In this document: positions 32,833 to 42,792 of the stretch, in pieces
How the letters are laid out: every line of letters begins with the position of its first letter
How positions within the stretch are numbered: position 1 is the first letter of the stretch
From: Thermodesulforhabdus norvegica
Lineage (GTDB): Bacteria; Desulfobacterota; Syntrophobacteria; Syntrophobacterales; Thermodesulforhabdaceae
DNA: 64,000 bases
Direction: 5' to 3'
Assembly: GCF_900114975.1 (NCBI RefSeq)
Contig: NZ_FOUU01000002.1
Location: forward strand, 170,649 to 234,648
Translations under genes and position numbers: made by a program
Notes under the pieces: generated by a model
The model's database searches: none
What the model was told of the DNA's origin: nothing
What the model saw: the letters and a program-made list of their open reading frames with translations, nothing else

Positions 32833-33105
32833 TTAGTAATTATCGGAATCTTGTGAAGTCTTACCGGATTCGCTCTGGAAGTTTTGCCTGTTTCCTGTAA
32901 CATCTCTTTTATAATTTCCATCGTACTGGAATCTCATGTGCCTTCCCGTTGACCCGTTATAATAGGGGCAGTCCTGATATGACCGCGATCTGCTCATCGA
33001 GCCGTATCTCCCGGCTTCGGAAAAAGAGACCCACACTCCAAGCAACAGGCTCAGCACCGCAAACCCTAACGCAGTCCTTTTTAACCTACCCTTGATTCTT
33101 TCCAT
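32833..33105 (-). CDS. Small secreted protein, first gene after the sigma-54 promoter
   Basis: This unrecognised 90-residue protein has a basic N-terminus and a hydrophobic signal segment (about 11-31, ending FSEA). The mature part of about 58 residues is hydrophilic, rich in Ser, Tyr, Arg, Asn and Gln, with one Cys (QDCPYYNG), and probably disordered. CAGGAGG lies before the ATG. It is the first gene downstream of the sigma-54 promoter and so the most directly controlled member of the operon, which continues into the His-rich protein, kinase and regulator genes. Confidence 0.68.
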   Translation of the reverse strand: MERIKGRLKRTALGFAVLSLLLGVWVSFSEAGRYGSMSRSRSYQDCPYYNGSTGRHMRFQYDGNYKRDVTGNRQNFQSESGKTSQDSDNY

Positions 33106-33138
33106 TTTTTACCTCCTGATTTTTTTGCCTTTACTTTT

Positions 33139-33150
33139 CGTGGCGCCACG
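33139..33150. promoter_or_regulatory. Perfect 12-bp palindrome in the leader of the sigma-54 operon
   Basis: CGTGGCGCCACG is self-complementary and lies between the sigma-54 promoter and the first gene, a few bases into the predicted transcript. It could be an operator or an RNA hairpin; I cannot tell which. Confidence 0.35.
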
Positions 33151-33164
33151 CACCGAAGACCTGA

Positions 33165-33180
33165 AGCATATGGCGTGCCA
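33165..33180 (-). promoter_or_regulatory. Sigma-54 (RpoN) promoter of the two-component operon
   Basis: On the reverse strand the bases read TGGCACGCCATATGCT, with the -24 GG and -12 GC exactly ten bases apart. Only one base departs from the core TGGCACG-N4-TTGCT. It lies 60 nt upstream of the first secreted-protein gene. The operon encodes its own sigma-54 activator. Confidence 0.8.
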
Positions 33181-33223
33181 TGGATTATAAATGCCTGTGA
33201 TATTAATATGTTATCAGCTCAGG

Positions 33224-33270
33224 AAAGAAAAACCCCCTTTTTCCCGGGCTTTACTTTAAGGAAAAAGGGG
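33224..33270 (-). terminator. Rho-independent terminator of the secreted-protein gene at 33.3-33.8 kb
   Basis: On the reverse strand CCCCTTTTTCC pairs with GGAAAAAGGGG (33234-33244 with 33260-33270) around a 15-base loop and is followed by GTTTTTCTTTCC. Confidence 0.75.
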
Positions 33271-33299
33271 ATCTGCTTCGACAAAAGGGCAGGGTGGAA

Positions 33300-33313
33300 C
33301 GACAAGAATGTCG
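33300..33313. promoter_or_regulatory. Inverted repeat upstream of the sigma-54 promoter, candidate enhancer site
   Basis: CGACA, four bases, TGTCG forms an inverted repeat about 120 bp upstream of the -24 box, a usual distance for an NtrC-type upstream activating site. A partial second copy (TTCGACA) lies at 33278-33284. Assignment as an enhancer is inference. Confidence 0.35.
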
Positions 33314-33327
33314 AGACGTGGCTGAAG

Positions 33328-33831
33328 CTATTCGTTTAGAGACCTCAATGCCTGCCAATCAAATTGCCTGGCAATTTCCAGGGCGTCTTCCCAGGACATG
33401 TTTTTAAAGCTTATCATGAATACGGCGGGAGCATCCTGAGAGTTTGCCAGAGAGACCACGACGGCGCCGCCGTGATCCTTTTTGTCATAGCTTATGCCCA
33501 CATGAAATCCGTTGACTTCGAGAGTTTTGACGAGCCCTTCACTGCTGTCGATCTCGATTCTCCTGTCGTAGTTGGACCAGTAATCTGCCGCCATTGCGCC
33601 GTAAAAAACATGGGCCTCCAACTCCTTATCCCCCTGAACATAGGTTTTATGGGCGGTCACCATACTTCCCATAGGAGATCCGGACATCTTAATTCCTTCA
33701 CACTGATTGCCCTTCCATCCGTCAAGATCTACCAGGTATTTACAAATCTCCTCATACTCAGGCTGTCCTGCCATGCAGGGTAAAGAAAATAACGCTAAGA
33801 TTGCAAAAATCGCTGTAATCAGCCTCTTCAT
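33328..33831 (-). CDS. Secreted conserved-looking hypothetical protein
   Basis: The 167-residue protein has a signal peptide (about 1-21, cut after CMA). The mature domain of about 145 residues has mixed alpha/beta character, opening QPEYEEICKYLVDLDGWKGNQCEGIKMSGSP with two Cys that could form a disulfide. It includes VFYGAMAADYW and VNGFHVGISYDKKDHGGAVVVSL. I do not recognise a function; it resembles small periplasmic proteins of deltaproteobacteria. ATG 33831 is chosen because AGGAGG stands 5 nt before it; the in-frame GTG 33837 falls inside that site. It is a single gene with its own terminator, upstream of the sigma-54 operon. Confidence 0.72.
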   Translation of the reverse strand: MKRLITAIFAILALFSLPCMAGQPEYEEICKYLVDLDGWKGNQCEGIKMSGSPMGSMVTAHKTYVQGDKELEAHVFYGAMAADYWSNYDRRIEIDSSEGLVKTLEVNGFHVGISYDKKDHGGAVVVSLANSQDAPAVFMISFKNMSWEDALEIARQFDWQALRSLNE

Positions 33832-33999
33832 GACCACCTCCTGTAGGTTAAAGGCCTTTACTATTTATCCTTTAAGTGCTGAAAAATATATCATTAAAAT
33901 CCGGTTTTTGCCGACAGATTTTTTGATTTTGAATGATCCGTGCAAATTGTGATATTTGACGAAACCGTAGGGCTAACCTTTGGAAAGGGATTGGGGGAT

Positions 34000-35034
34000 A
34001 TGACCATTCCGGGTAATTTTTTAACAACCGCAATGGCGGTTATGCCTCATAGGGATCCCGATAAAGCGCTGGAACTGGCGCTTTCTCTCGATATACCCTT
34101 CTGGCCTCAACTTCCCCTGTTCAGCTATTATGAAGATATGTACGTTCAGGCATCGGAACATTTTCCCGGCATAATTCTGGACCTGGAGCATCGTAAACTG
34201 AGCTTTTCAACGTCAAAATTTATGGACGAATTGCCCGGGATACTGGATCGGTTTGAGGATCCCGAGCTTTTTAATGTAAGTCCTGAATATTCCGTGGTCT
34301 ATCACAAGTTCCTGGCGATGGATCTTGCCGATCGCCCCGCCATAAGAGGGCAGATTGAAGGGCCCATAAGTTTTGGTTTCAACGTTCAGGATGAAAAGGG
34401 GCGGCCGATACTGTTTAACGATGAAGTCAGAAGCTTTCTCCTGGAGTTTATGGCCCGGAGGGTTAACGTTCAGCTAAGGCGCCTTAAAGAGAAAAACAAA
34501 AATGCTTTTATGTTTATTGATGAGCCCGGATTGCAGTTCGTCTTCAGTGGTATGAGCGGCTATGATTCAGTCCGTGCCAGATTCGATCTGGAGTATTTTT
34601 TTTCTCTTATAGAAAGACCGAGAGGAATTCACCTTTGCGGGAATCCGGATTGGGAGTTTCTCCTGGGGCTCGATCTGGATATTCTATCTCTGGACGTTTA
34701 CACCAACGGTGAGATCTTTTCTGCTTACGGGAAGTCTATAAGAAGGTTTCTCGAGCGTGGAGGCGTTCTTTCATGGGGCATGGTGCCGACGAACTTCGAG
34801 CCTTTCGAGAAGGAGAGCCTTAATTCTCTGTTTGAGCGTTTTCTGGAGCTTTTTGACAGGGTAATGGTTAGCATGGGCCCGGGAATAGACCGGGAGATGC
34901 TCATTTCGAGAAGTCTCCTTTCGCCCGCAACCTGCTGCCTTGTGAACCCCGACGGAGCGGCCACGGTGGAAAAGGCTTTCGGGGTGGTTAAAGAGCTTTC
35001 CGGACGCCTGAGGGAGCACTTCGGGGTGACTTAA
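34000..35034 (+). CDS. MetE-like (cobalamin-independent methionine synthase) methyltransferase, core type
   Basis: The 344-residue barrel belongs to the UROD/MetE-like superfamily and corresponds only to the catalytic half of MetE. NFLTTAMAVMPHRDPDKALELAL is the usual start of such core proteins, FMFIDEPGLQ holds the active-site Asp/Glu, and the zinc site has His-x-Cys (IHLCGNPDW) and a later Cys (SPATCCLVN). The usual Glu ligand region reads LSLDVY. Core MetE proteins in anaerobes are thought to take methyl groups from corrinoid proteins rather than methyl-tetrahydrofolate. ATG 34000 fits the family start; GTG 33940 would add 20 non-matching residues. A terminator follows. Methionine synthesis is likely but not proven. 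Confidence 0.75.
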   Translation: MTIPGNFLTTAMAVMPHRDPDKALELALSLDIPFWPQLPLFSYYEDMYVQASEHFPGIILDLEHRKLSFSTSKFMDELPGILDRFEDPELFNVSPEYSVVYHKFLAMDLADRPAIRGQIEGPISFGFNVQDEKGRPILFNDEVRSFLLEFMARRVNVQLRRLKEKNKNAFMFIDEPGLQFVFSGMSGYDSVRARFDLEYFFSLIERPRGIHLCGNPDWEFLLGLDLDILSLDVYTNGEIFSAYGKSIRRFLERGGVLSWGMVPTNFEPFEKESLNSLFERFLELFDRVMVSMGPGIDREMLISRSLLSPATCCLVNPDGAATVEKAFGVVKELSGRLREHFGVT

Positions 35035-35050
35035 GGGCACTCAAATACGG

Positions 35051-35082
35051 CTCCAGAACACCTCTGGAGGGTTTTCTTCTTT
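35051..35082 (+). terminator. Terminator after the MetE-like gene
   Basis: CTCCAGA (35051-35057) pairs with TCTGGAG (35063-35069), followed by GGTTTTCTTCTTT. Confidence 0.75.
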
Positions 35083-35401
35083 AATCGACAGTTACGGCCG
35101 TGCCGCTTACACATACCATAAGCATACTGTTTTGAGCCCCCAGGATCTCGTAATCTATGTCAATACCCACAATTGCATTGGCGCCCAGATTCTTTGCTTC
35201 CTCTATCATTTCTTCCATTGCAATTTTTCTCGCTTTTGCCAGCTCCTTTTCATAAGCCGCCGATCTGCCCCCTACTATGTCCCTGAGCCCTGCAAAAAGA
35301 TCTCTGAAAATGTTTGCCCCCATAATAGATTCACCGGTCACAATCCCGTGATACTTTCGAATCTGTCTTCCCTCGATATTAGGCGTCGTTGAAAGGATCA
35401 T
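35081..35401 (-). CDS. YbjQ/UPF0145 family protein
   Basis: The 106-residue protein matches the UPF0145 family. It opens with [50 protein letters not shown] and closes with [15 protein letters not shown] and [13 protein letters not shown]. These small proteins form a pentameric or similar assembly annotated as heavy-metal-binding on structural grounds; the physiological role is unknown. CAGGAGG precedes ATG 35401. No operon partner is adjacent. Confidence 0.92.
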   Translation of the reverse strand: MILSTTPNIEGRQIRKYHGIVTGESIMGANIFRDLFAGLRDIVGGRSAAYEKELAKARKIAMEEMIEEAKNLGANAIVGIDIDYEILGAQNSMLMVCVSGTAVTVD

Positions 35402-35833
35402 CTTCAGACCTCCTGTTCTTGATTTAAGCTGTTCTGCTTTACCGAAAAGAAAGCTTCTTTTTCTCTTTCTGTCAACCTCGGGAAATCTGTGATTCTTTCT
35501 GCCGTGCCGGTAGGCGACTTTGAGTTGTAAGCGGAGATTTTTCGCCGGGGGCAGAGTGGAAATAGATTTCTGTCCGGGACGGGTTCACGAAGGGAGAAAC
35601 GGAGTTCCCGGCTCAGAGGTTTGTTAAAAGGGAGGGCTTAAGGGTCTGTGATCGGTTATCCTTTAGCAGGACCTGAAGGGAATCGGGGGTAAGGCAAAGA
35701 GGAATAATTCAATTCCGGGGGATACATTTGCAGGATTTGGGGGAAAGATCTGCGCCTGCGGCAGAAGCTTCTTCAGGCTCTGTGATTCGAGTGCCCTTCC
35801 TGCTCAACAATCATCGTGATAAGGTGGTATTCG
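35402..35833. other. Gene-free region, nothing recognised
   Basis: These 432 bases hold no supported gene on either strand, no clear terminator hairpin and no tRNA. The sequence from about 35545 to 35745 is purine-rich on the + strand (many GGG and GAA runs) but has no repeat structure I can define. Confidence 0.5.
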
Positions 35834-36514
35834 TTACTTCAGATAGATAGAGGATCTGCGGGTTCGCTTCCTTCCCGTTACGGCTCCGATAAGCCAGCCG
35901 AGAAAGAAAACGCCGGATCCGGCGAGAAACCACTTAATGTTTTGAGAGCGCCGGAGTTTTTCATTTTCCCGGATGATTTTTTCGTAGTTTTCGTTCATGG
36001 CAGAAAATCTTTCTTTGAGTTGCCGGTATTCGCTTTTCAGCTTCAGGAAATCTGCCGATTCAACCCTCAGGCTGTGGTAATCGTTTTCCATTTTTCTAAG
36101 GGCGACCTTCGTCGTTTCCAGCTCTCCTCTGACCGACGACAGTTCTCGGGTGAGGTCGTCAATCTGCCTTGTGTAATTTGCGATCTGAGTTTTCAGCTCT
36201 TCGTTTTCCTTTACCAGTTCGTCAATTTGCAGAGACCTCGGCTTTGACGTCGTAACGTATCTGGTAAGCACCCAGCCCTCCTTGCCCTTGAAAGGCCCTT
36301 CGAGGGGTACCACAAAGCTCCACCCTTCATTGCTGTCCCTGAGTTCGAGGGCGGTTCCCGAAGGGAGCATGCCGATTACCTTGTAGTCGGTGCCCGGTCC
36401 ACTTCTGAGGGTTATTTCGATGTAATCGTTTACGTAAACGGTTTTACCGTGGGCCGTGTTCGAAAACAGTAGGAGTAAAAAAAATCCTGCGACCGCCCGG
36501 CTCAGAGACCTCAT
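35834..36514 (-). CDS. Envelope SH3-domain protein with coiled coil and C-terminal membrane anchor (TIGR04211 type)
   Basis: The 226-residue protein has a signal sequence (about 1-25, ending TAHG) and a bacterial SH3 domain (YVNDYIEITLRSGPGTDYKVIGMLPSGTALELRDSNEGWSFV, GKEGWVLTRYVT). A coiled coil follows (about 95-190), and a C-terminal helix with basic tail (WFLAGSGVFFLGWLIGAVTGRKRTRR) closes it. The order matches the TIGR04211/YgiM-like family. Function is not firmly known; the domain suggests peptidoglycan contact. ATG 36514 follows AAAGGAGGG; longer in-frame openings upstream run through the Tpt1-like gene and are rejected. It follows that gene closely on the same strand. Confidence 0.88.
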   Translation of the reverse strand: MRSLSRAVAGFFLLLLFSNTAHGKTVYVNDYIEITLRSGPGTDYKVIGMLPSGTALELRDSNEGWSFVVPLEGPFKGKEGWVLTRYVTTSKPRSLQIDELVKENEELKTQIANYTRQIDDLTRELSSVRGELETTKVALRKMENDYHSLRVESADFLKLKSEYRQLKERFSAMNENYEKIIRENEKLRRSQNIKWFLAGSGVFFLGWLIGAVTGRKRTRRSSIYLK

Positions 36515-36551
36515 GAGATTGACCCTCCTTTCACCTTTACCACAGCTCCGG

Positions 36552-37349
36552 CTATAAGCTCCGCTTGGTTTTACGGATCTTCCTGGCTTCTCTTTTCCAG
36601 TCCGGTCCTTTCCGGCGTTTCCTGTCCTTTTTCTCCCGGCCTTTCGTTTCTGCTTCTTCGGACGCCCTGTCCTCTCCGTATAGAGACTTAAGATAGGCAA
36701 TGTCCGGAACAGGAACGCCGGGAACTCTTTTCCCGGCCTCTTCACTTTTACGACGTTCTTTTTCTTCTTTTCTTTTCCTTCTTTCTTCAAGCTTCCTTTG
36801 AGTTCTTTCGTCAAGTAGAGGAATGTCAATTGCCTCAGGGGGAATGGGTTGAGAGGTCAGGAAGAAGCCTTCGTTGTCGGTTTTCAGGAAAGTCACGCCG
36901 AGCTCTTTCGCTTTGACGGTATTAATCCTGACGGGGACCTTCTTTTCAAGAGGTTTTCCGTAAAGGAGGGAGTTTTCTGAACTGTCCCACATCCCCAGGT
37001 AGGACCTGTGCGAAGGCGGAATAAGACCTTTTTTTGAAATCAGAGGCACAGAAGGCAGCGATGCTCCGTAATAAAGCGCTCCGGGTGGATCGACTTCGGC
37101 ATAGAGGGGTTTCGGCCGGATCAGCCTGAGCCTGGGACCGTCCACGGTAAAGGGCAGATCGACCCCCAGAAGTGTGAGCCTGTTAAGATAGTCTCTGTTA
37201 ATAACCCGCAGTTCCGGTTCGACATTACAGGCCCAGAGGAATTCTTTAAGCGGCATGGTTCCGTCATCGTCCCAGAAAAGTCCATAGCTGCCGGGATTGT
37301 GGTAAGCTATGTGCCAGATTATCTTTGCCAAGCGGTTGTATTCTTTCAT
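36552..37349 (-). CDS. Divergent Tpt1/KptA-like RNA 2'-phosphotransferase homologue
   Basis: KptA/Tpt1 transfers an internal RNA 2'-phosphate to NAD+. Residues 5-45 (RLAKIIWHIAYHNPGSYGLFWDDDGTMPLKEFL) match the N-terminal winged domain. Residues 80-175 follow the ADP-ribosyltransferase lobe: ALYYGAS...ISKKGL, VPVRINTVKAKELGVTFLKTDNEGFFLTSQPIPPEAI. Key motifs are altered: the catalytic RH pair reads YH, LYHGTS reads LYYGAS, and the VHLS strand reads YLGMWDSS. It may therefore have a different reaction or be inactive. A tail of about 80 residues is dense in Lys/Arg/Glu and could bind nucleic acid. Its ATG overlaps the stop of a deacetylase-like gene (ATGA), so both proteins are made together. 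Homology is judged by motif order only. Confidence 0.62.
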   Translation of the reverse strand: MKEYNRLAKIIWHIAYHNPGSYGLFWDDDGTMPLKEFLWACNVEPELRVINRDYLNRLTLLGVDLPFTVDGPRLRLIRPKPLYAEVDPPGALYYGASLPSVPLISKKGLIPPSHRSYLGMWDSSENSLLYGKPLEKKVPVRINTVKAKELGVTFLKTDNEGFFLTSQPIPPEAIDIPLLDERTQRKLEERRKRKEEKERRKSEEAGKRVPGVPVPDIAYLKSLYGEDRASEEAETKGREKKDRKRRKGPDWKREARKIRKTKRSL

Positions 37350-38221
37350 GCGGGTTCTAACTCCGCTATGGTTCTAATTACCCGAGGGATTACGTGAGAT
37401 GCCAGATCTCTTCTGGAGCCTCCTCCGAGAACCACAACGAGCTTTCCGTCACAGAGTCTTTCGGCTGTGACCGTTACGCTTTCTGCAATCTTTACGTAGG
37501 CTTCGGAAGTCAGCCCCAGATCGCCGTAATCTCCTCTGTGTGTGTCAAAACCAAAATACCAGAAAAGCACTTCGGGAGCAAAGCTCTCAACGGCCGGGAT
37601 AAAACGGCTCCTGATCGCTTCGGCATAGGCTTCGTCCCGTTCCTGAAAGCTCCTACAGGATGCAAGTACATCAAAAGCGGAAATGTCTATCTTGGAATTA
37701 TCCCCTGAACGATAATTCATGCTGCATACGCAACAATGTAAAACGTCGGGATCGTTCTGCACCAGTTCTCGTGTTCCGTCTCCGTGATGAGCATCGGTGT
37801 CTATGATGGCAAATCTTTTAAGGCCGTACCTGTTTCGGATGTATTCTATGGTGATCACGACATCGTTGAAGCAGCAATAGCCCCAGAAGTAGTTTCTGCC
37901 GGCATGATGACCGCCTGCGCCGATGAGGGCAAAGGCTCGTCTGAAACGTCCTGTTACGACGAGTTCCGTTGCTGTGAGAACACTTCCCACAGAGTGCCAT
38001 GCAGTACTGCACAGAGGATCCTGTTTTACCCGGTATATGTGATCGTCCGTGTGAACCAGCCGTATGATCTCGTCGGGTACGGCGCCGACATTTACAATCT
38101 CGACCCTGCCTTCGGAGACCAGATCTTTCAGTACTTCGGGAAAATCCGAAAGCCGGGTTCCCCGTGTCAGATAGCTTCTTCGGCTGAAGCTTTCGTGGTA
38201 CGTGACGGCAATCCTGGGCAT
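37346..38221 (-). CDS. Histone-deacetylase-superfamily hydrolase coupled to a Tpt1-like gene
   Basis: The 291-residue protein has an intact zinc deacetylase core. GAGGHHAGRNYFWGYCCFND carries the His pair, AIIDTDAHHGDGT supplies the first Asp/His ligands and FGFDTHRGDYG the second Asp. C-terminal VVVLGGGS matches the family Gly-rich end. The protein is distinct from the copy at 6.8-7.6 kb, which has HYG instead of HHG. GGAG lies before ATG 38221. Substrates of relatives include acetyl-lysine, acetylpolyamines and other amides. The coupling to a Tpt1-like gene suggests that the two act on one RNA- or NAD-derived target; that is a hypothesis. Confidence 0.87.
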   Translation of the reverse strand: MPRIAVTYHESFSRRSYLTRGTRLSDFPEVLKDLVSEGRVEIVNVGAVPDEIIRLVHTDDHIYRVKQDPLCSTAWHSVGSVLTATELVVTGRFRRAFALIGAGGHHAGRNYFWGYCCFNDVVITIEYIRNRYGLKRFAIIDTDAHHGDGTRELVQNDPDVLHCCVCSMNYRSGDNSKIDISAFDVLASCRSFQERDEAYAEAIRSRFIPAVESFAPEVLFWYFGFDTHRGDYGDLGLTSEAYVKIAESVTVTAERLCDGKLVVVLGGGSRRDLASHVIPRVIRTIAELEPA

Positions 38222-38235
38222 GATGATTACTCCGT

Positions 38236-38270
38236 AAAAAGCAAAAGGGGTCGGGAAAGTACCCGACCCC
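38236..38270 (-). terminator. Rho-independent terminator of the porin gene
   Basis: On the reverse strand GGGGTCGGG and CCCGACCCC (38262-38270 with 38247-38255) form a perfect 9-bp stem with a six-base loop, followed by TTTTGCTTTTT. Confidence 0.9.
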
Positions 38271-38301
38271 TTATTACACGAGTTAGCCTCAGGTGTTAAT
38301 A

Positions 38302-39975
38302 TCAGAATTTCCAGATGAGTTCGGCAGCGATTCGGGAAGCCACGTCGTCGCTTTCGGTACCGCTTATAGCACGGGTTACGTCTTTAATGACGTCGCCGGG
38401 GAAGAAGAAGGCCATCTGGCCTTTGATGAAGGTGTTTTTGTTGAGTGCAAGCGTGAGTTCGTTGTCCCACTCAAAACCGGCGTAGCCCGATTCAACAGGG
38501 GTGCTGATTGTGGGATTTACCCAGTTGGTCACGACGAAGTCTTCGTTCCACCAGAAGAAGTTGAAGTTGGTCCGGTAAATCAGGAAAATCCTGGGAGCTG
38601 CAGTAAGTCCGACGCTGAGCATTGTCAGGCCGGGATTGTCTCCTCGACCACCGCCCATGGATCCGGCCGCATTCTGGAGCCCTCCGGTAAATACCGGGGT
38701 GCCGTTTCCGTAAAGCTCCGGTATGTATCCGTAAAGGATTGTACCCAGAACGAAGTTGGTATCGCCTATGATGGTATTTTCACCGCCCCAGATTTCCGAA
38801 AACCTTTGGGCATTTTCAATTCCTTCGTAGCCGTTCAATTCGTCGTCGTTGGGATCATCGTCGCCGGAGGTGTACATTACGCCTACATGGGGCTTGAGAG
38901 AGAATCCGACGAGGTCCTTCAGGTCGTAGGAGATGTCTGCGGCCAGAGCATAAGCCGATATGTCGTAATCGTCGGGCTTTCCGTATCGGCTGAGGCCCGT
39001 GTTGTCCGCGCTTCCGAACTGATATACTCCTTCAAGCATGAGCTTCAGGCCGCCGAAGTTACCGACATAATAGGCACCGAGATGGTGAGAGTCGATCTCG
39101 GCATCGTAGTTGCCCACAATGCCGGCCTGACCACCACTTAGAAGTCCCAGCATGTCTCCTATCTGAACGCTCCGGATCCGGTCATAACCGTAAAAAGCCC
39201 TGATTTTATGACTGTCGTTGAGTTTGTACTCTGCCCAGCCGGCAAAAAGGTCTCTGTCTGCATCGGAATCGAAGTATTCTCTGGTTGCTACCGCCGTTGA
39301 AAGACTGGTCTGGAAGTCATTTTCTTCAAGCTTGAAGTAACCTATGTTGTAAGAGAGCCTTCCGACGGTGCCTTCCAGCCAGAATCCCGGGTTATCGTCT
39401 CCGTAAACCATGGAAGCTGCTTCGCCGTGATCAAACCCCCATACATCCCAGCCGGCATGCAGCCGGGTGTTGAAGGGTAGCGCAACGCTTACGTTGAGTC
39501 GTTCCAGCCCGAAGTTGCTGTTGTCTCCTCTACCGCCTCTGTTATCCACGGTGTCGGTGTCAATCGGACGGTCGTATTCAAGTGCCGCATAAAAGGACCA
39601 CTTGCGGTCTTTGGGCATGGCGTTAAAATAGAGCTTATCTTCGTTTCTGATGTATCCGTCTCGCACAGTACCGGACTCGTTGAAGTGAGCTTCAAAGAAC
39701 TTGGCATCCAGAGTCGGCTGCATGGTTACGGGATTTATAAGATATCCGGGAACGTTGTCGCTCATACCGAAGTCCCAATTAGATTCTGCCGTGGGAATAA
39801 ACCTTATCAGTGCGCCGAAGCTCATCATAATGTCTTTCTTCGTGGCTATGCTCACGGTACCGGGTCCGACTATCACTTCTTCTGTAATATCTTTGGGTTC
39901 TTCCTGCTGAGCTAACGAAACTCCTGATACCAAAAGAAGGAACGCAAAGGACAATCCCAATAACCTGCGTAGCAT
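38302..39975 (-). CDS. Outer-membrane beta-barrel porin
   Basis: The 557-residue protein has a signal peptide (about 1-22, ending SLAQ) and ends in ...AELIWKF, the terminal Phe used by the Bam machinery. Between them are many amphipathic strands (YNIGYFKL, LFAGWAEYKL, HKIRAFYGYDRI, HHLGAYYVGN, LKLMLEGVYQFG) with acidic and Gly-rich loops such as VYGDDNPGFW and TSGDDDPNDDELNG. The pattern fits an alginate-export- or porin-like barrel in deltaproteobacteria. The substrate is unknown. GGGAGGAAAG precedes the ATG. It has its own promoter (40135-40164) and terminator, so it is a single, probably highly expressed gene. Confidence 0.85.
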   Translation of the reverse strand: MLRRLLGLSFAFLLLVSGVSLAQQEEPKDITEEVIVGPGTVSIATKKDIMMSFGALIRFIPTAESNWDFGMSDNVPGYLINPVTMQPTLDAKFFEAHFNESGTVRDGYIRNEDKLYFNAMPKDRKWSFYAALEYDRPIDTDTVDNRGGRGDNSNFGLERLNVSVALPFNTRLHAGWDVWGFDHGEAASMVYGDDNPGFWLEGTVGRLSYNIGYFKLEENDFQTSLSTAVATREYFDSDADRDLFAGWAEYKLNDSHKIRAFYGYDRIRSVQIGDMLGLLSGGQAGIVGNYDAEIDSHHLGAYYVGNFGGLKLMLEGVYQFGSADNTGLSRYGKPDDYDISAYALAADISYDLKDLVGFSLKPHVGVMYTSGDDDPNDDELNGYEGIENAQRFSEIWGGENTIIGDTNFVLGTILYGYIPELYGNGTPVFTGGLQNAAGSMGGGRGDNPGLTMLSVGLTAAPRIFLIYRTNFNFFWWNEDFVVTNWVNPTISTPVESGYAGFEWDNELTLALNKNTFIKGQMAFFFPGDVIKDVTRAISGTESDDVASRIAAELIWKF

Positions 39976-40134
39976 TGCTCTTTCCTCCCTCGCAATCTGT
40001 TTTTTGCCCCAAAGTCCCGATGTTCTGGAAAACCGGTGTTAGATAAGCCAAGTCTTTCCGGGCTATCCCCTCCCTTCTGAGTTCCTGTAATTAATCAGGA
40101 ATAAAAGAACCGCCCCTCCTTTGAGTTACGTTTC

Positions 40135-40164
40135 ATTATTGGGAATAAATTTGAAAATAGTCAA
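40135..40164 (-). promoter_or_regulatory. Sigma-70 promoter of the porin gene
   Basis: On the reverse strand TTGACT (40159-40164) and AATAAT (40135-40140) are 18 nt apart. The start point would lie about 150 nt before the porin ATG, leaving a long leader that contains TAATTAATCAGG and other AT-rich sequence. Confidence 0.55.
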
Positions 40165-40169
40165 GATAA

Positions 40170-42773
<2,604 letters not shown>

Positions 42774-42792
42774 CGGGGGACGATAATAAGCG

